NCBI RefSeq assembly: GCF_019904255.1 | Contig: NZ_CP063203.1 | Location: 1,674,001 to 1,738,000, forward strand | Direction: 5' to 3' | Origin: Marixanthomonas sp. SCSIO 43207 | GTDB taxonomy: Bacteria > Bacteroidota > Bacteroidia > Flavobacteriales > Flavobacteriaceae | DNA length: 64,000 bases | Shown: positions 36,644-45,000 of the stretch, piece after piece | How the letters are laid out: the number at the start of each line of letters is the position of its first letter | Numbering within the stretch: position 1 is the stretch's first letter | Translations under genes and position numbers: made by a program | The notes under the pieces: model-generated | Databases searched by the model: none | What the model was told of the DNA's origin: nothing | Seen by the model: the letters and a program-made list of their open reading frames with translations, nothing else

Positions 36644-37480
36644 ATGAAAAAAATACTCGTTCCAACCGATTTTTCACAATATGCCGAATATGCTTTGCAA
36701 GCTGCTGCATCGATAGCAAAAAAACAAGATGCAACTCTTAGTGTGGTCCATATGTTGGGCCTTTCAGAAGCGGTTATTTCTAGAGATGAATCAAAAAAAG
36801 CACTAGAAGGTCTTTATTATTTGAAACTAGCTGAAAAGCGCTTTGCAGAATTTTTGGATAAAGAATACCTAGAAGGAATAACCATAGAAACTGCAGTTGA
36901 AAACTATACAGTTTTTAGTGAATTGGGTAGCATTGCCGAAAAGCGTGGAGCCGATCTCATCGTGATGGGCTCACACGGAAGCAGCGGGTGGAATGAAGTA
37001 TTTGTAGGAAGTAACACCGAAAAAGTTGTACGCACCTCAAATATTCCGGTATTAGTTATTAAAGGTCCGTCTGTTGGGTTTTCAATGAATAAAGCAGTGT
37101 TTGTTTCAGATTTTAAAGAAGCCAACCTCCACGCATACCGACAAGCAATGAAGGTGTTTAAACTTTTTAATACCGAATTAAAACTATTATATGTCCATCT
37201 ACCGGGTGAGGACTTTAAATCAACTTATGAAATTGAAGACCGAATTGTATCCTTTCTATCTCAATCTGGATTAGACGATGCGCACCATATTAAAAATGTT
37301 GCGTTTATAAATGATTACACGGTAGAAAATGGTGTATTTACATACAGCAAAAAAATTGGTGCTGAAGTTATTGCCATTCCAACGCACGGTCGAAGAGGCT
37401 TATCTCACTTTTTTTCAGGAAGTATCACTGAAGATATAGCTAACCATTCTAAATTGCCGGTTATTACCTTTAAAATTTAA
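36644..37480 (+). CDS. Universal stress protein, tandem UspA domains (1)
   Basis: 278 residues with two UspA-like domains. The first begins KILVPTDFSQYAEYAL and holds the ATP-binding type G2xG9xGS motif in VMGSHGSSGWNEVFVGSNTEKV; the second ends IPTHGRRGLSHFFSGSITEDI. These proteins bind nucleotides and promote survival under stress or stasis. A Crp/Fnr-like box controls its promoter. It is monocistronic, ending at a bidirectional terminator. Confidence 0.92.
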   Translation: MKKILVPTDFSQYAEYALQAAASIAKKQDATLSVVHMLGLSEAVISRDESKKALEGLYYLKLAEKRFAEFLDKEYLEGITIETAVENYTVFSELGSIAEKRGADLIVMGSHGSSGWNEVFVGSNTEKVVRTSNIPVLVIKGPSVGFSMNKAVFVSDFKEANLHAYRQAMKVFKLFNTELKLLYVHLPGEDFKSTYEIEDRIVSFLSQSGLDDAHHIKNVAFINDYTVENGVFTYSKKIGAEVIAIPTHGRRGLSHFFSGSITEDIANHSKLPVITFKI

Positions 37481-37504
37481 AGGAAGACCATCTGTTTTTA
37501 GTTG

Positions 37505-37538
37505 AAAAAAGAGAGCTGTTTATGGCTCTCTTTTTTTT
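37505..37538. terminator. Bidirectional terminator between USP 1 and thioredoxin genes
   Basis: GAGAGC (37511-37516) and GCTCTC (37525-37530) are flanked by A6 and T8 runs, serving the two convergent genes. A palindrome AACGC-T-GCGTT follows near 37560 without a known role. Confidence 0.8.
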
Positions 37539-37584
37539 AGACTTACTATTTCGCAATGTAACGCTGCGTTACTGCGGTATACAA

Positions 37585-37884
37585 TTATGTATGTTGATTA
37601 ATAATTGAGATAATATCTTGTTTTTGTAACACACCACTTTGCCGCCACACTTGAGTTCCATTTTTAAATAGGAGCATAGTAGGGACGCCTCTTACCTGAA
37701 ACTGTGAAGCCAGCGATTGATTTTTATCTACATCAATTTTTACAATTTTAATCGCATCTTGCAGCTCGTCCTTTACTTGTTTTAAGATAGGAGCAAGCGT
37801 TTTACAAGGACCACACCAATCTGCGTAAAAGTCTACCAAAACAGGTGTTTCAGAATCAATAATACTTTTAAAATTACTTTTCAT
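37585..37884 (-). CDS. trxA: Thioredoxin
   Basis: 99 residues, a complete minimal thioredoxin. The active site is WCGPC (Cys24 and Cys27) in FYADWCGPCKTLAP, and the cis-Pro loop is GVPTMLLFKNG. It reduces protein disulfides in the cytoplasm with thioredoxin reductase (not in the window). A -7 box TATTTTTG lies at 37902-37909 on the minus strand. Its place within the stress cluster fits a redox role. It is probably one of several thioredoxins in the genome. Confidence 0.93.
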   Translation of the reverse strand: MKSNFKSIIDSETPVLVDFYADWCGPCKTLAPILKQVKDELQDAIKIVKIDVDKNQSLASQFQVRGVPTMLLFKNGTQVWRQSGVLQKQDIISIINQHT

Positions 37885-37920
37885 AAGCGCATTGTTTTAT
37901 ACAAAAATACACAATGTAAC

Positions 37921-38808
37921 TTAGCCTTTAAAAGGACTGTTACTGTAGTTACGTAAAACCGGAAGTAATTTTTCTAATGAAACGTGCACCGAATATGTTC
38001 CTGTATAAGAAGGACAAACAATACAATCATCAAAGTAAAACTCAGCATACGTATCATGCAAAACAAAGTTGTTTTTGTATTGGAAAAAATCTTCTGAAGA
38101 AAGCTCCCAACAATCATAATACAAGTCGCCCGCAGCAATTTGGCGCGTTATTTCATCGTTTAAAATACCACGAAGTGTTTCTTCGCTGCCTGTCGTAAAA
38201 ATATCTTCATATTTCAGAAATGAAGCATTATTCAAATCATAATTAAGGCACGTAAAACTCAAGGATGGATGAAGTGTTCTGGCATAAAAATTCTCTTTGT
38301 AAAATAGAATGCTGATGTGTTTGTCATTCAAATTGTAAATTTTATAGTCAATAGTTCTTACTTCGTGAAAACGATTGGCGCGAATGCTATCGCAAATTAA
38401 TTCTGCATCTTCAAGGATAGAAGCTTCGGTACCTACCACATCGACATATTGTTCAGTTATGTATTGATTAAAATTTCGGTAAGCAGGATTTATCTTTTCG
38501 TTTAAAAGCGGATAGGTAAATTTTAATGTAAATAAATCATCTTCTTTTGTGAGTTTCTTTTCAATAACGAGTGTTTCTAGAGCTTCCCGTTCATCAGGTT
38601 TGGTTTTAAGTTCGTTTTGTTTTATAGAAATTCCTTCTAGCTTTTTAAGATCTCGATCTACTGGTTTTTCTGAAATAGTATCGGTCGCTATTGTTTCAGA
38701 AATTGGAGACTCCACGGAGTTTTCAGGAAGTTCTTTTTCCGAAGTATCTTGTTTACACGAAATAAACAGAGCGCTTACAATAATAGAGGTAATAAAAAAT
38801 AGTCTCAT
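37921..38808 (-). CDS. DUF3298/DUF4163 (RsiV-like) lipoprotein
   Basis: 295 residues. The lipoprotein signal ends FISC (Cys18). An acidic Ser/Glu-rich linker (about 20-75) leads to a DUF4163-like part (FTLKFTYPLLNEKINPAYRNFNQYI) and a DUF3298-like part (YARTLHPSLSFTCLNYDLNNASFLKYEDIFTTGSEETLRGIL; FVLHDTYAEFYFDDCIVCPSYTGTYSVHVSLEKL). The fold is known from the lysozyme-binding anti-sigma factor RsiV. No sigma factor is adjacent, so the role is unknown. It begins 2 bp after the TerB-like gene, forming one operon with it. Confidence 0.85.
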   Translation of the reverse strand: MRLFFITSIIVSALFISCKQDTSEKELPENSVESPISETIATDTISEKPVDRDLKKLEGISIKQNELKTKPDEREALETLVIEKKLTKEDDLFTLKFTYPLLNEKINPAYRNFNQYITEQYVDVVGTEASILEDAELICDSIRANRFHEVRTIDYKIYNLNDKHISILFYKENFYARTLHPSLSFTCLNYDLNNASFLKYEDIFTTGSEETLRGILNDEITRQIAAGDLYYDCWELSSEDFFQYKNNFVLHDTYAEFYFDDCIVCPSYTGTYSVHVSLEKLLPVLRNYSNSPFKG

Positions 38809-38810
38809 AG

Positions 38811-39215
38811 TTATGATTTTAAAAGAAGGTCAAGCTTGGCAAGCATTACCAATTCTGCTTTGTTTTTTCCAGCGAACGAATTTGCAATAGCGTGAGCGGT
38901 TTCTAAAATTATAGAATTAATTTTTGAGGTGAATAAACTGGGGTGTTCTTCTTTAAATGTTTTAAAATCGTTAAAACAGATTTGGGCGTCCAATTGACTG
39001 TCTTCCATCCAATCAAAAACAATTTCAATTTGGTACGAAGCATCGGTATGATATTCGTCTTCAAGGGTATCAACCTGTTTCCATTTTTCATGCACCAATT
39101 CTCGCAGTGTTTTTACTTCTGCATCACGTATTACCTTATCTGAAGCGGCAATGGCATAAAATAATTCACCCAGTTTTTGATAAAATCTAAGTTCGGGTTT
39201 TTGTTTGGTATTCAT
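38811..39215 (-). CDS. TerB-like domain protein
   Basis: 134 residues, mostly helical. It opens ELRFYQKLGELFYAIAASDKVIRDAEVKTLRELV, the acidic metal-binding-like start of TerB folds (D-K-V-I, E-V-K-T-L), and continues with a helical bundle. It is likely cytoplasmic. Its promoter is driven from the shared divergent box at 39270-39281, which places it in the same regulon as the USP genes. The family is associated with stress and metal responses, but no precise function can be given. Confidence 0.7.
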   Translation of the reverse strand: MNTKQKPELRFYQKLGELFYAIAASDKVIRDAEVKTLRELVHEKWKQVDTLEDEYHTDASYQIEIVFDWMEDSQLDAQICFNDFKTFKEEHPSLFTSKINSIILETAHAIANSFAGKNKAELVMLAKLDLLLKS

Positions 39216-39238
39216 AGTAGGTGGTTTTTAATGTATTA

Positions 39239-39312
39239 TAAAAGTAGTAAGAAAGAGCGCGGTAATCTATGATATATGTCATTGTGATAGGAGATGATTT
39301 AAACTACTTTTA
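39239..39312. promoter_or_regulatory. Symmetric Crp/Fnr-like box with two divergent -7 elements
   Basis: The box TGATATATGTCA (39270-39281) has TACTTTTA 23 bp away on the plus strand (39305-39312, towards USP gene 2) and TACTTTTA 23 bp away on the minus strand (39239-39246, towards the TerB-like gene). Identical spacer lengths on both sides make chance unlikely. Confidence 0.82.
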
Positions 39313-39334
39313 GATTGATATAATCTTTTACATT

Positions 39335-40180
39335 ATGAAAACAATTTTAATTCCTACCGATTTTTCAAATAACGCCTATGAAGCGTTGTTTTATTCTGCC
39401 AAGTTGTATAGTGAGCATACCACAAATTTTATTTTGTTATATTCATATGAAGATGAGGTAAGTCACTTAACCAGCCGTGTTGATATAGGAAAGAGCGAAA
39501 AAATAGTAGACCAAATCATCACTCGGGTTGAAAAACAAGGCGCCGAACTTATTGATAAGGTAAGAAACAACTTGGGAAATGCGGCACATACATTTCGGTT
39601 TATAGCCACAGGGATGAGTGTGTATAGAGCTGTAAAAAAACTCATTACGCAAGAAAATGTTTCGTTAATGGTCATGGGAACCAAAGGAAAAACAGCAGAT
39701 GAAAACATATTGGTAGGTAGTACTACCTTACAAATGATTAAAAAACTAAAAACGTGTCCGTTGCTAGTCGTGCCCGAAAAGGTAAATTTTGTTGCACCTT
39801 TTAAGATAGGATTTGCAACAGACTTTACAGAATATTCAAATCTGGCTCATGCGGAACCGTTAACAGAGTTAATTAACAGTTTTCATTCCTCTCTAGAAGT
39901 TATTCATGTGGGTGAGCAAAATACACTTACTGAAGCTCAGCAAACCCATTTAGCTCTTCTGAAGAAAAACACAGAATCCTTTAATACACACTTTCATTTT
40001 CTGAAAAAAGAACAATCTATTTCAAAAACCATTCAGAAGTTTGTAGAAAAGGAAGATATTGATTTGCTCGTGTTGGTTTACAGAAAACACAATATGATTA
40101 TGAAACTTTTCAGAGAACCGGTTATTAATAAATTAAGTGGCGCAGACCGCACCTTGAAGCTTATCATTCCACAAGAATAA
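39335..40180 (+). CDS. Universal stress protein (2)
   Basis: 281 residues. The first UspA domain is clear (KTILIPTDFSNNAYEALFY; VMGTKGKTADENILVGSTTLQM with the nucleotide-binding Gly pattern; CPLLVVPEK). The second half is a divergent UspA-like domain (FKIGFATDFTEYSNLAHAEPL; DIDLLVLVYRKHNMIMKLF) that has lost the Gly motif. It heads an operon with the ATP-cone nuclease 25 bp downstream and the beta-CASP protein after it, under the divergent Crp/Fnr-like box. Confidence 0.9.
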   Translation: MKTILIPTDFSNNAYEALFYSAKLYSEHTTNFILLYSYEDEVSHLTSRVDIGKSEKIVDQIITRVEKQGAELIDKVRNNLGNAAHTFRFIATGMSVYRAVKKLITQENVSLMVMGTKGKTADENILVGSTTLQMIKKLKTCPLLVVPEKVNFVAPFKIGFATDFTEYSNLAHAEPLTELINSFHSSLEVIHVGEQNTLTEAQQTHLALLKKNTESFNTHFHFLKKEQSISKTIQKFVEKEDIDLLVLVYRKHNMIMKLFREPVINKLSGADRTLKLIIPQE

Positions 40181-40205
40181 AACATATAACCAAGAGCATT
40201 GCATT

Positions 40206-41042
40206 ATGAAAAAGACAACTGAAATAGTAAAATCATCTGGTAAGAAAGTGTCTTTTTCTATATCCAAACTTGAAAACTCATTGCGACGCAGTGGAGCAAA
40301 AGAGGCGTTGATTAAAAAAATTGTAAACACAGTACGTGATGAATTATATCAAGGAATTTCTACTAAAGAAATTTATAACCGAGCTTACACAATGCTTCAA
40401 AAAGAAGGCGGGCATTTGGCATCTAAGTATAAGCTTAAAAAAGCTATTTATGAATTGGGCCCTACAGGATTTCCGTTTGAAAAATTTGTAGCGGCTATTT
40501 TTGCCAATGAAGGGTATCACGTTGCTGTAGGAAAAACCATGTCTGGAAAATGTGTAGACCATGAAGTAGACATTGAGGCTAAAAACGAAACAAAAAACCA
40601 CATTGTGGCGGAGTGTAAATTTCATGGAGAGGAAGGAAGAAATTGCGATGTGAAAATACCTTTATACATACACGCTCGGTTTCAAGATATTGCTTTTCAA
40701 CATAAAAATACCTTAACCGGTTATGTGGTTACCAATACGCGCTTTAGTAAAGACGCAGAACAATTTGCACTCTGTGCAGGCTTGTACTTGTTGAGCTGGG
40801 ATTACCCAAAAGGCAACGGTTTAAAAGACAAGATTGACTTATTAAAATTATATCCTATTACTGTTTCAACCCTGTTAAGTAAACGAGAAAAACAATTTTT
40901 ATTAAGTAGAGATGTGGTGCTCTGTAAAGACCTGCTTCATGATAGGTTTTACTTAGATCACTTAGGTATTTCTGAAAATAGGAAAAAGCGTATTTTAAAC
41001 GAAATAGAATGTCTCTGTAAAATTCATACCGAATATGACTAA
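40206..41042 (+). CDS. ATP-cone domain fused to Mrr-like restriction-endonuclease fold
   Basis: 278 residues. Residues 5-88 form an ATP-cone (IVKSSGKKVSFSISKLENSLRRSGA), the nucleotide-sensing module of ribonucleotide reductases and NrdR. Residues 92-190 form a PD-(D/E)xK fold (GPTGFPFEKFVAAIFANEGY; VDHEVDIEAKNETKNHIVAECKFH, with D...ECK as the catalytic set). The C-terminal 80 residues are helical with a KREKQFLLSRDVVLCKDLL segment. It is probably a nuclease gated by nucleotide level; the nucleic-acid target is unknown. It lies between USP 2 and the MBL-fold hydrolase gene, overlapping the latter by 8 bp. Confidence 0.85.
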   Translation: MKKTTEIVKSSGKKVSFSISKLENSLRRSGAKEALIKKIVNTVRDELYQGISTKEIYNRAYTMLQKEGGHLASKYKLKKAIYELGPTGFPFEKFVAAIFANEGYHVAVGKTMSGKCVDHEVDIEAKNETKNHIVAECKFHGEEGRNCDVKIPLYIHARFQDIAFQHKNTLTGYVVTNTRFSKDAEQFALCAGLYLLSWDYPKGNGLKDKIDLLKLYPITVSTLLSKREKQFLLSRDVVLCKDLLHDRFYLDHLGISENRKKRILNEIECLCKIHTEYD

Positions 41043-42411
41043 TATTTCAATTCAGTTTTTGGGTGCGGCATCGACAGTAACAGGTTCAAAATTTTACATA
41101 CAAACTCCAGAACATACCCTTTTAATAGATTGTGGTATGTTTCAAGGACTCAAAAGCTTACGAGAAGAAAATTGGAAACCACTTCCAGTTGAGGTTTCAG
41201 CAGTTGATACTATACTCTTAACACATGGCCATTTGGATCATACAGGGTATATTCCTCGGTTGGTACAACAAGGATTTCAAGGTACTATTTACGGTACTGC
41301 GCCTACGCTGGCCGTTACTAAAATTATATTAGAAGATAGTGCCAAAATCCATGAAGAAGAAGCTGAAAAGGCAAACCAAGAAAAGTATAGTAAACATCAA
41401 CCAGCTCTTCCTTTTTATACGAGAAGTGATGTAGAAAAATCACTCACCTTTTTTAAGGCTGTTGAAACAGACTTTTGGAAACCCATCACAAAACACATAC
41501 GAGTACGATTTTGTTATAACGGTCATATTATTGGTTCAACGTATATAGAATTAGAACTCTACGGAAAACGATTTGTGTTTTCTGGAGATATAGGAAGGGT
41601 TAATGATTCATTATTATATTCGCCCCAAAAACCTAAACGGGCAGACTATCTTTTTTTAGAAAGCACCTATGGCAATCGATTGCATCCACAAGAAGATAGT
41701 ACAGCTATTCTTTCCAAAATAATAAATCAAGTTATTCAGGAAAGAGGTACGTTGATCATCCCTTCTTTTGCAGTTGAAAGAATGCAAACGTTGATGTTTT
41801 TATTATGGAATTTATACGAACAAAATAAAATACCTAATATTCCAATTTTTGTAGATAGCCCTATGGGTACCAATGTGGTGTCTGTATTTGAACAATTTTC
41901 AGATTGGCATCGTCTCTCGCCACAATCATTCCGAAGAATGAAAAAGCGATTTTACATCACTCAATCCTATGCAGATACTTGGAAAACCATCGACAACCCC
42001 AGGCCTAAAATTGTGATGACTGGTAGCGGTATGCTTACTGGAGGTAGGGTATTAACCTATTTGCAGCACTATATAGACAAATCCACTACACGTATTTTGA
42101 TGGTAGGCTATCAAGCAGAGGGAACCCGTGGAAGGCAACTTTTGGAAGGAGCTCACGAACTTAAAATATACGGCAAGTATTACCCCGTTAAAGCACAAAT
42201 TCATCGTTTAGAAAGTTTGTCGGCACACGCAGACCAACGAGGAATATTAGATTGGTTAGAAAATATTACAAATAACGTACAGGACGTTTTTTTAATTCAT
42301 GGAGAACCAACAGCTCAAGATATGCTACGTGTTAAGATACGGGATCGTTTTGGGTGGCGAGTAAGCATTCCGAAGCTATATGAAAAGAAAACTATACGTG
42401 TTTCTGATTAG
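41035..42411 (+). CDS. Beta-CASP MBL-fold hydrolase, CPSF73/RNase-like
   Basis: 458 residues. The metallo-beta-lactamase motif is LTHGHLDHTGYIPRL (about 63-77), with further ligands in CYNGHIIGST and FSGDIGR. The beta-CASP cap runs about 205-370 (FLESTYGNRLH; IIPSFAVERMQTLMFLL; PIFVDSPMG; IVMTGSGMLTGGRV), and the late motif is LESLSAHADQRG. It should be an RNA endo/exonuclease of the bacterial CPSF73 group. The gene overlaps the ATP-cone nuclease gene, so two nucleases and a USP are made from one message. Confidence 0.9.
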   Translation: MTNISIQFLGAASTVTGSKFYIQTPEHTLLIDCGMFQGLKSLREENWKPLPVEVSAVDTILLTHGHLDHTGYIPRLVQQGFQGTIYGTAPTLAVTKIILEDSAKIHEEEAEKANQEKYSKHQPALPFYTRSDVEKSLTFFKAVETDFWKPITKHIRVRFCYNGHIIGSTYIELELYGKRFVFSGDIGRVNDSLLYSPQKPKRADYLFLESTYGNRLHPQEDSTAILSKIINQVIQERGTLIIPSFAVERMQTLMFLLWNLYEQNKIPNIPIFVDSPMGTNVVSVFEQFSDWHRLSPQSFRRMKKRFYITQSYADTWKTIDNPRPKIVMTGSGMLTGGRVLTYLQHYIDKSTTRILMVGYQAEGTRGRQLLEGAHELKIYGKYYPVKAQIHRLESLSAHADQRGILDWLENITNNVQDVFLIHGEPTAQDMLRVKIRDRFGWRVSIPKLYEKKTIRVSD

Positions 42412-42450
42412 TTGATTGAAAAATTGTAACCTTTTATAAATACCATTACA

Positions 42451-43290
42451 TTAATCACTATGCGAGAGCATCAATAACGGTATGCGTGTGCGGTAGCCCA
42501 ATTGTTTATTTTCTGAACCAAATAAAAACCGTTCAAAAAAACTCTCTTTGGTTGAAAAAATAGCGTGCATGCCTACTTCAAAAAGTTGAATAAAAGCATC
42601 GGTAGCTACAGGAGCGGTAATACCCGATACTTGATGAAAATGATAAGAAAAACCTTCAAATGCTTTTTTTATACTTTCAGGTTCTTGTGTTTGAGGGCTA
42701 AAAAAAGGATCATCATGAACATCTAGAACCTCAAGCTTTGCTTTTTTGAATGTGAGCAATGAAAATAGCATACTCATTTTATGCAGTTCTAGGTTTTCAT
42801 TGTGATGTAAGGTAAATAATACCGAAGCTATAGGTTTATATTCATAGCCTTCAGGAACAATAAGTAAAGGACAGTCAATTTCGCGCATCACTTGCAATGT
42901 ATTACTGCCAAAAACAACTTCTAGAGCTCCGGTAGCTCCATTACTACCCATAACCAATACGTCTATAGGCGTATCTTCAAGTATCTGTTTTATAGACGCC
43001 GTGAGACCATCATAATCTACTTTTTGTTTGAATGTAAAGTTTTCATGACTGTATGTCTTTTCAAATTCTTCTACAAATTTCTGAAGCTTATTTTTATTGT
43101 CTTCCAGTAGGGTAGTGTATATATCTTTATTGGGATCAGCAGTGTAAAAATCATCCATGATAAATTCTGATGATTTCTGAACATTCAAAAAATAAAAGGT
43201 ACAAGTCGCTTCTGAAAAAAAATCTAAGGCATACCGTATGGCATTTTTAGAATTTTCAGAAAAATCGGTAGGCAATAAAATTGTTAACAT
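42451..43290 (-). CDS. Universal stress protein (3)
   Basis: 279 residues. The N-terminal UspA domain opens LTILLPTDFSENSKNAIRYALDFF and contains VMGSNGATGALEVVFGSNTLQVM and CPLLIVPEG. The C-terminal half is a degenerate UspA-like domain (IASVLFTLHHNENLELHKM). It is monocistronic, convergent with the beta-CASP gene (39 bp apart, no clear terminator), and expressed from the Crp/Fnr-like promoter at 43309-43351. Confidence 0.92.
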   Translation of the reverse strand: MLTILLPTDFSENSKNAIRYALDFFSEATCTFYFLNVQKSSEFIMDDFYTADPNKDIYTTLLEDNKNKLQKFVEEFEKTYSHENFTFKQKVDYDGLTASIKQILEDTPIDVLVMGSNGATGALEVVFGSNTLQVMREIDCPLLIVPEGYEYKPIASVLFTLHHNENLELHKMSMLFSLLTFKKAKLEVLDVHDDPFFSPQTQEPESIKKAFEGFSYHFHQVSGITAPVATDAFIQLFEVGMHAIFSTKESFFERFLFGSENKQLGYRTRIPLLMLSHSD

Positions 43291-43308
43291 AACTCAAGTA
43301 TTAGGTTT

Positions 43309-43382
43309 TAAAAGTAGTTGTTTGTTTAAGTAAATACTATGACAAATGTCACTTGTAGCATCTAGGTTGCAACCTATTTGTG
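43309..43382. promoter_or_regulatory. Perfect Crp/Fnr-like palindrome with divergent -7 elements
   Basis: TGACAAATGTCA (43340-43351) is a perfect palindrome. TACTTTTA on the minus strand (43309-43316) is 23 bp away, serving USP gene 3. On the plus side TATTTGTG (43375-43382), a weaker -7 match, is also 23 bp away and could serve the transhydrogenase operon with a leader of about 190 bases. Confidence 0.75.
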
Positions 43383-43527
43383 TTCAACTTTCTCATACCT
43401 TTTATAAAGTTTCAACGGGGTAAAATGTACCGGCCGGAACCATATCTCTCAATTAACCAATTAAAAGTTATTTTTAAATAGTTAATAATCAGTTTTTTAT
43501 AGTGTTTTGGGTTGTAAGTAGCATTCG

Positions 43528-43543
43528 TGGTATGAGCATTGAA
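43528..43543 (+). promoter_or_regulatory. Predicted sigma54 (-24/-12) promoter of the transhydrogenase operon
   Basis: TGGTATG-N4-TTGAA matches the TGGCACG-N4-TTGCA pattern with correct GG-to-TTG spacing; the -12 C is A. It lies 40 bp before the start codon. An inverted repeat GGTA-N5-TACC at 43419-43431, about 100 bp upstream, is a possible enhancer site. A sigma54 activator is encoded 4 kb downstream (47559-48908). Confidence 0.6.
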
Positions 43544-43582
43544 TAAGGTGTAGGCTTTAGATAGTAATTCTAAACAGAGCGT

Positions 43583-44698
43583 ATGGAAAAAATAGGATTG
43601 GTTAAAGAGCCTTCATTTGAAAATAGAATCTGTTTTTTGCCTAAAGAACTTAAGCGATTAACACAAGAGTTTGATTTAGATTTTTTTGTAGAGTTTGGAT
43701 TTGGAGATGATTTGGATATTCCAGATACAGACTTTGAGAAAGTAGGGGCTAAAATTCTAACCCGAGAAACTATTTTAAACGAGTCAGATTATATACTCTC
43801 AATAAATGATTTAAGTGATACTGTTGTTGACGAGAAACACAATACCCGTATTGGTATCTTTAATATGTTTTATTATCCAGAACGAATTGAAAAGTTTCTA
43901 AATAAAAACACTACTGTTTACAGTTTAGATTTATTACCTCGTACTACCTTGGCTCAATCTATGGATGTATTGTCTTCCATGGCATCACTAGCAGGATACA
44001 AAGCAGTATTGAAAGCAACCTCATATTATAATGGAGCAATTCCTATGTTTACTACTGCAGCCGGAACACTCAATCCTGCAAAGGTATTGGTGTTAGGTGC
44101 TGGAGTAGCAGGATTACAAGCCATTGCTACAGCAAAACGCCTTGGTGCAATAGTAGAAGCATTTGACGTGCGTAAATCTGCAGGAGAAGAAGTAAGAAGT
44201 CTAGGTGCCAAATTTGTAGAAGTAGAAGGTGCTCAAGATGCCAAAGACGCGGGAGGGTATGCGGTTGCACAAACAGAACAATACTTAAAACGTCAAAAGG
44301 AAGTAATTCACAACCGAATTCAAAATGCCGATATCGTTATTTGTACGGCTAATATACCCGGAAAAAAAGCTCCTCTTTTAGTAGAAAAAACTGCAATCGA
44401 AGCCATGAAACCAGGATCTGTAATTGTAGATATGGCAGCAGAACAGGGAGGAAATTGTGAGATGAGCCGCGCAGGACAAATTTTACAGCATAATCAAGTT
44501 ACAATAATAGGTGACTCAAACTTATCTCGAGGAGTACCGCAAGCAGCATCACAGCTATTATCTACAAATTATTATAACTTTTTAAAATACGTGTTACATG
44601 CTACCAAAGATGGTGATGTGTTATTAGAAAAGAGCAAAGTTATTGATAAAGGAATTTTAACCAACCCAGTATTAATTAATAAACTTGAACTAGCTTAA
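43583..44698 (+). CDS. pntA: NAD(P) transhydrogenase subunit alpha, part 1
   Basis: 371 residues, the soluble dI domain that binds NAD(H). It opens with the AlaDH/PNT_N region (GLVKEPSFENRICFLPKEL), and the Rossmann part is VLVLGAGVAGLQAIATAKRLGAIVEAFDVR (about 170-199). With the next two genes it forms the split, three-polypeptide proton-translocating transhydrogenase, which exchanges hydride between NADH and NADP+ using the proton gradient. It starts an operon with a predicted sigma54 promoter. Confidence 0.92.
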   Translation: MEKIGLVKEPSFENRICFLPKELKRLTQEFDLDFFVEFGFGDDLDIPDTDFEKVGAKILTRETILNESDYILSINDLSDTVVDEKHNTRIGIFNMFYYPERIEKFLNKNTTVYSLDLLPRTTLAQSMDVLSSMASLAGYKAVLKATSYYNGAIPMFTTAAGTLNPAKVLVLGAGVAGLQAIATAKRLGAIVEAFDVRKSAGEEVRSLGAKFVEVEGAQDAKDAGGYAVAQTEQYLKRQKEVIHNRIQNADIVICTANIPGKKAPLLVEKTAIEAMKPGSVIVDMAAEQGGNCEMSRAGQILQHNQVTIIGDSNLSRGVPQAASQLLSTNYYNFLKYVLHATKDGDVLLEKSKVIDKGILTNPVLINKLELA

Positions 44699-44699
44699 T

Positions 44700-44996
44700 A
44701 TGGAATTTATTCAAAACAATCTTGACGTTATTTATTTTGTCATTTTTTGTGTTTTTATAGGAATAGAAGTAATCGCAAATGTACCTGCCATCCTTCATAC
44801 TCCGCTAATGTCTGGTGCCAATGCTATTAGTGGAGTAATTATGGTAGGAGCTATAATAATGATGTTTCAAATACCTCCCACTAATTATATTACACTAACA
44901 GTAGGTGGTATTGCTGTTTTTTTGGGTGCCTTGAATATATCGGGAGGCTTTTTTGTTACCGGTAGAATGCTAAAAATGTTCAACACCAAAAAATAG
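44700..44996 (+). CDS. NAD(P) transhydrogenase subunit alpha, part 2 (membrane)
   Basis: 98 residues with three TM helices (about 10-28, 38-60 and 62-85), matching the C-terminal membrane part of PntA when split (dIIa). TPLMSGANAISGVIMVGA is the conserved first-loop and helix signature. The gene starts 1 bp after part 1 and ends 4 bp before pntB. Confidence 0.92.
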   Translation: MEFIQNNLDVIYFVIFCVFIGIEVIANVPAILHTPLMSGANAISGVIMVGAIIMMFQIPPTNYITLTVGGIAVFLGALNISGGFFVTGRMLKMFNTKK

Positions 44997-45000
44997 TATA

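Noticed and set aside
37553-37577. Palindrome AACGC-T-GCGTT near the thioredoxin gene end
   Set aside because: It lies downstream of both convergent genes, has no T-run and no second copy; no role can be supported.
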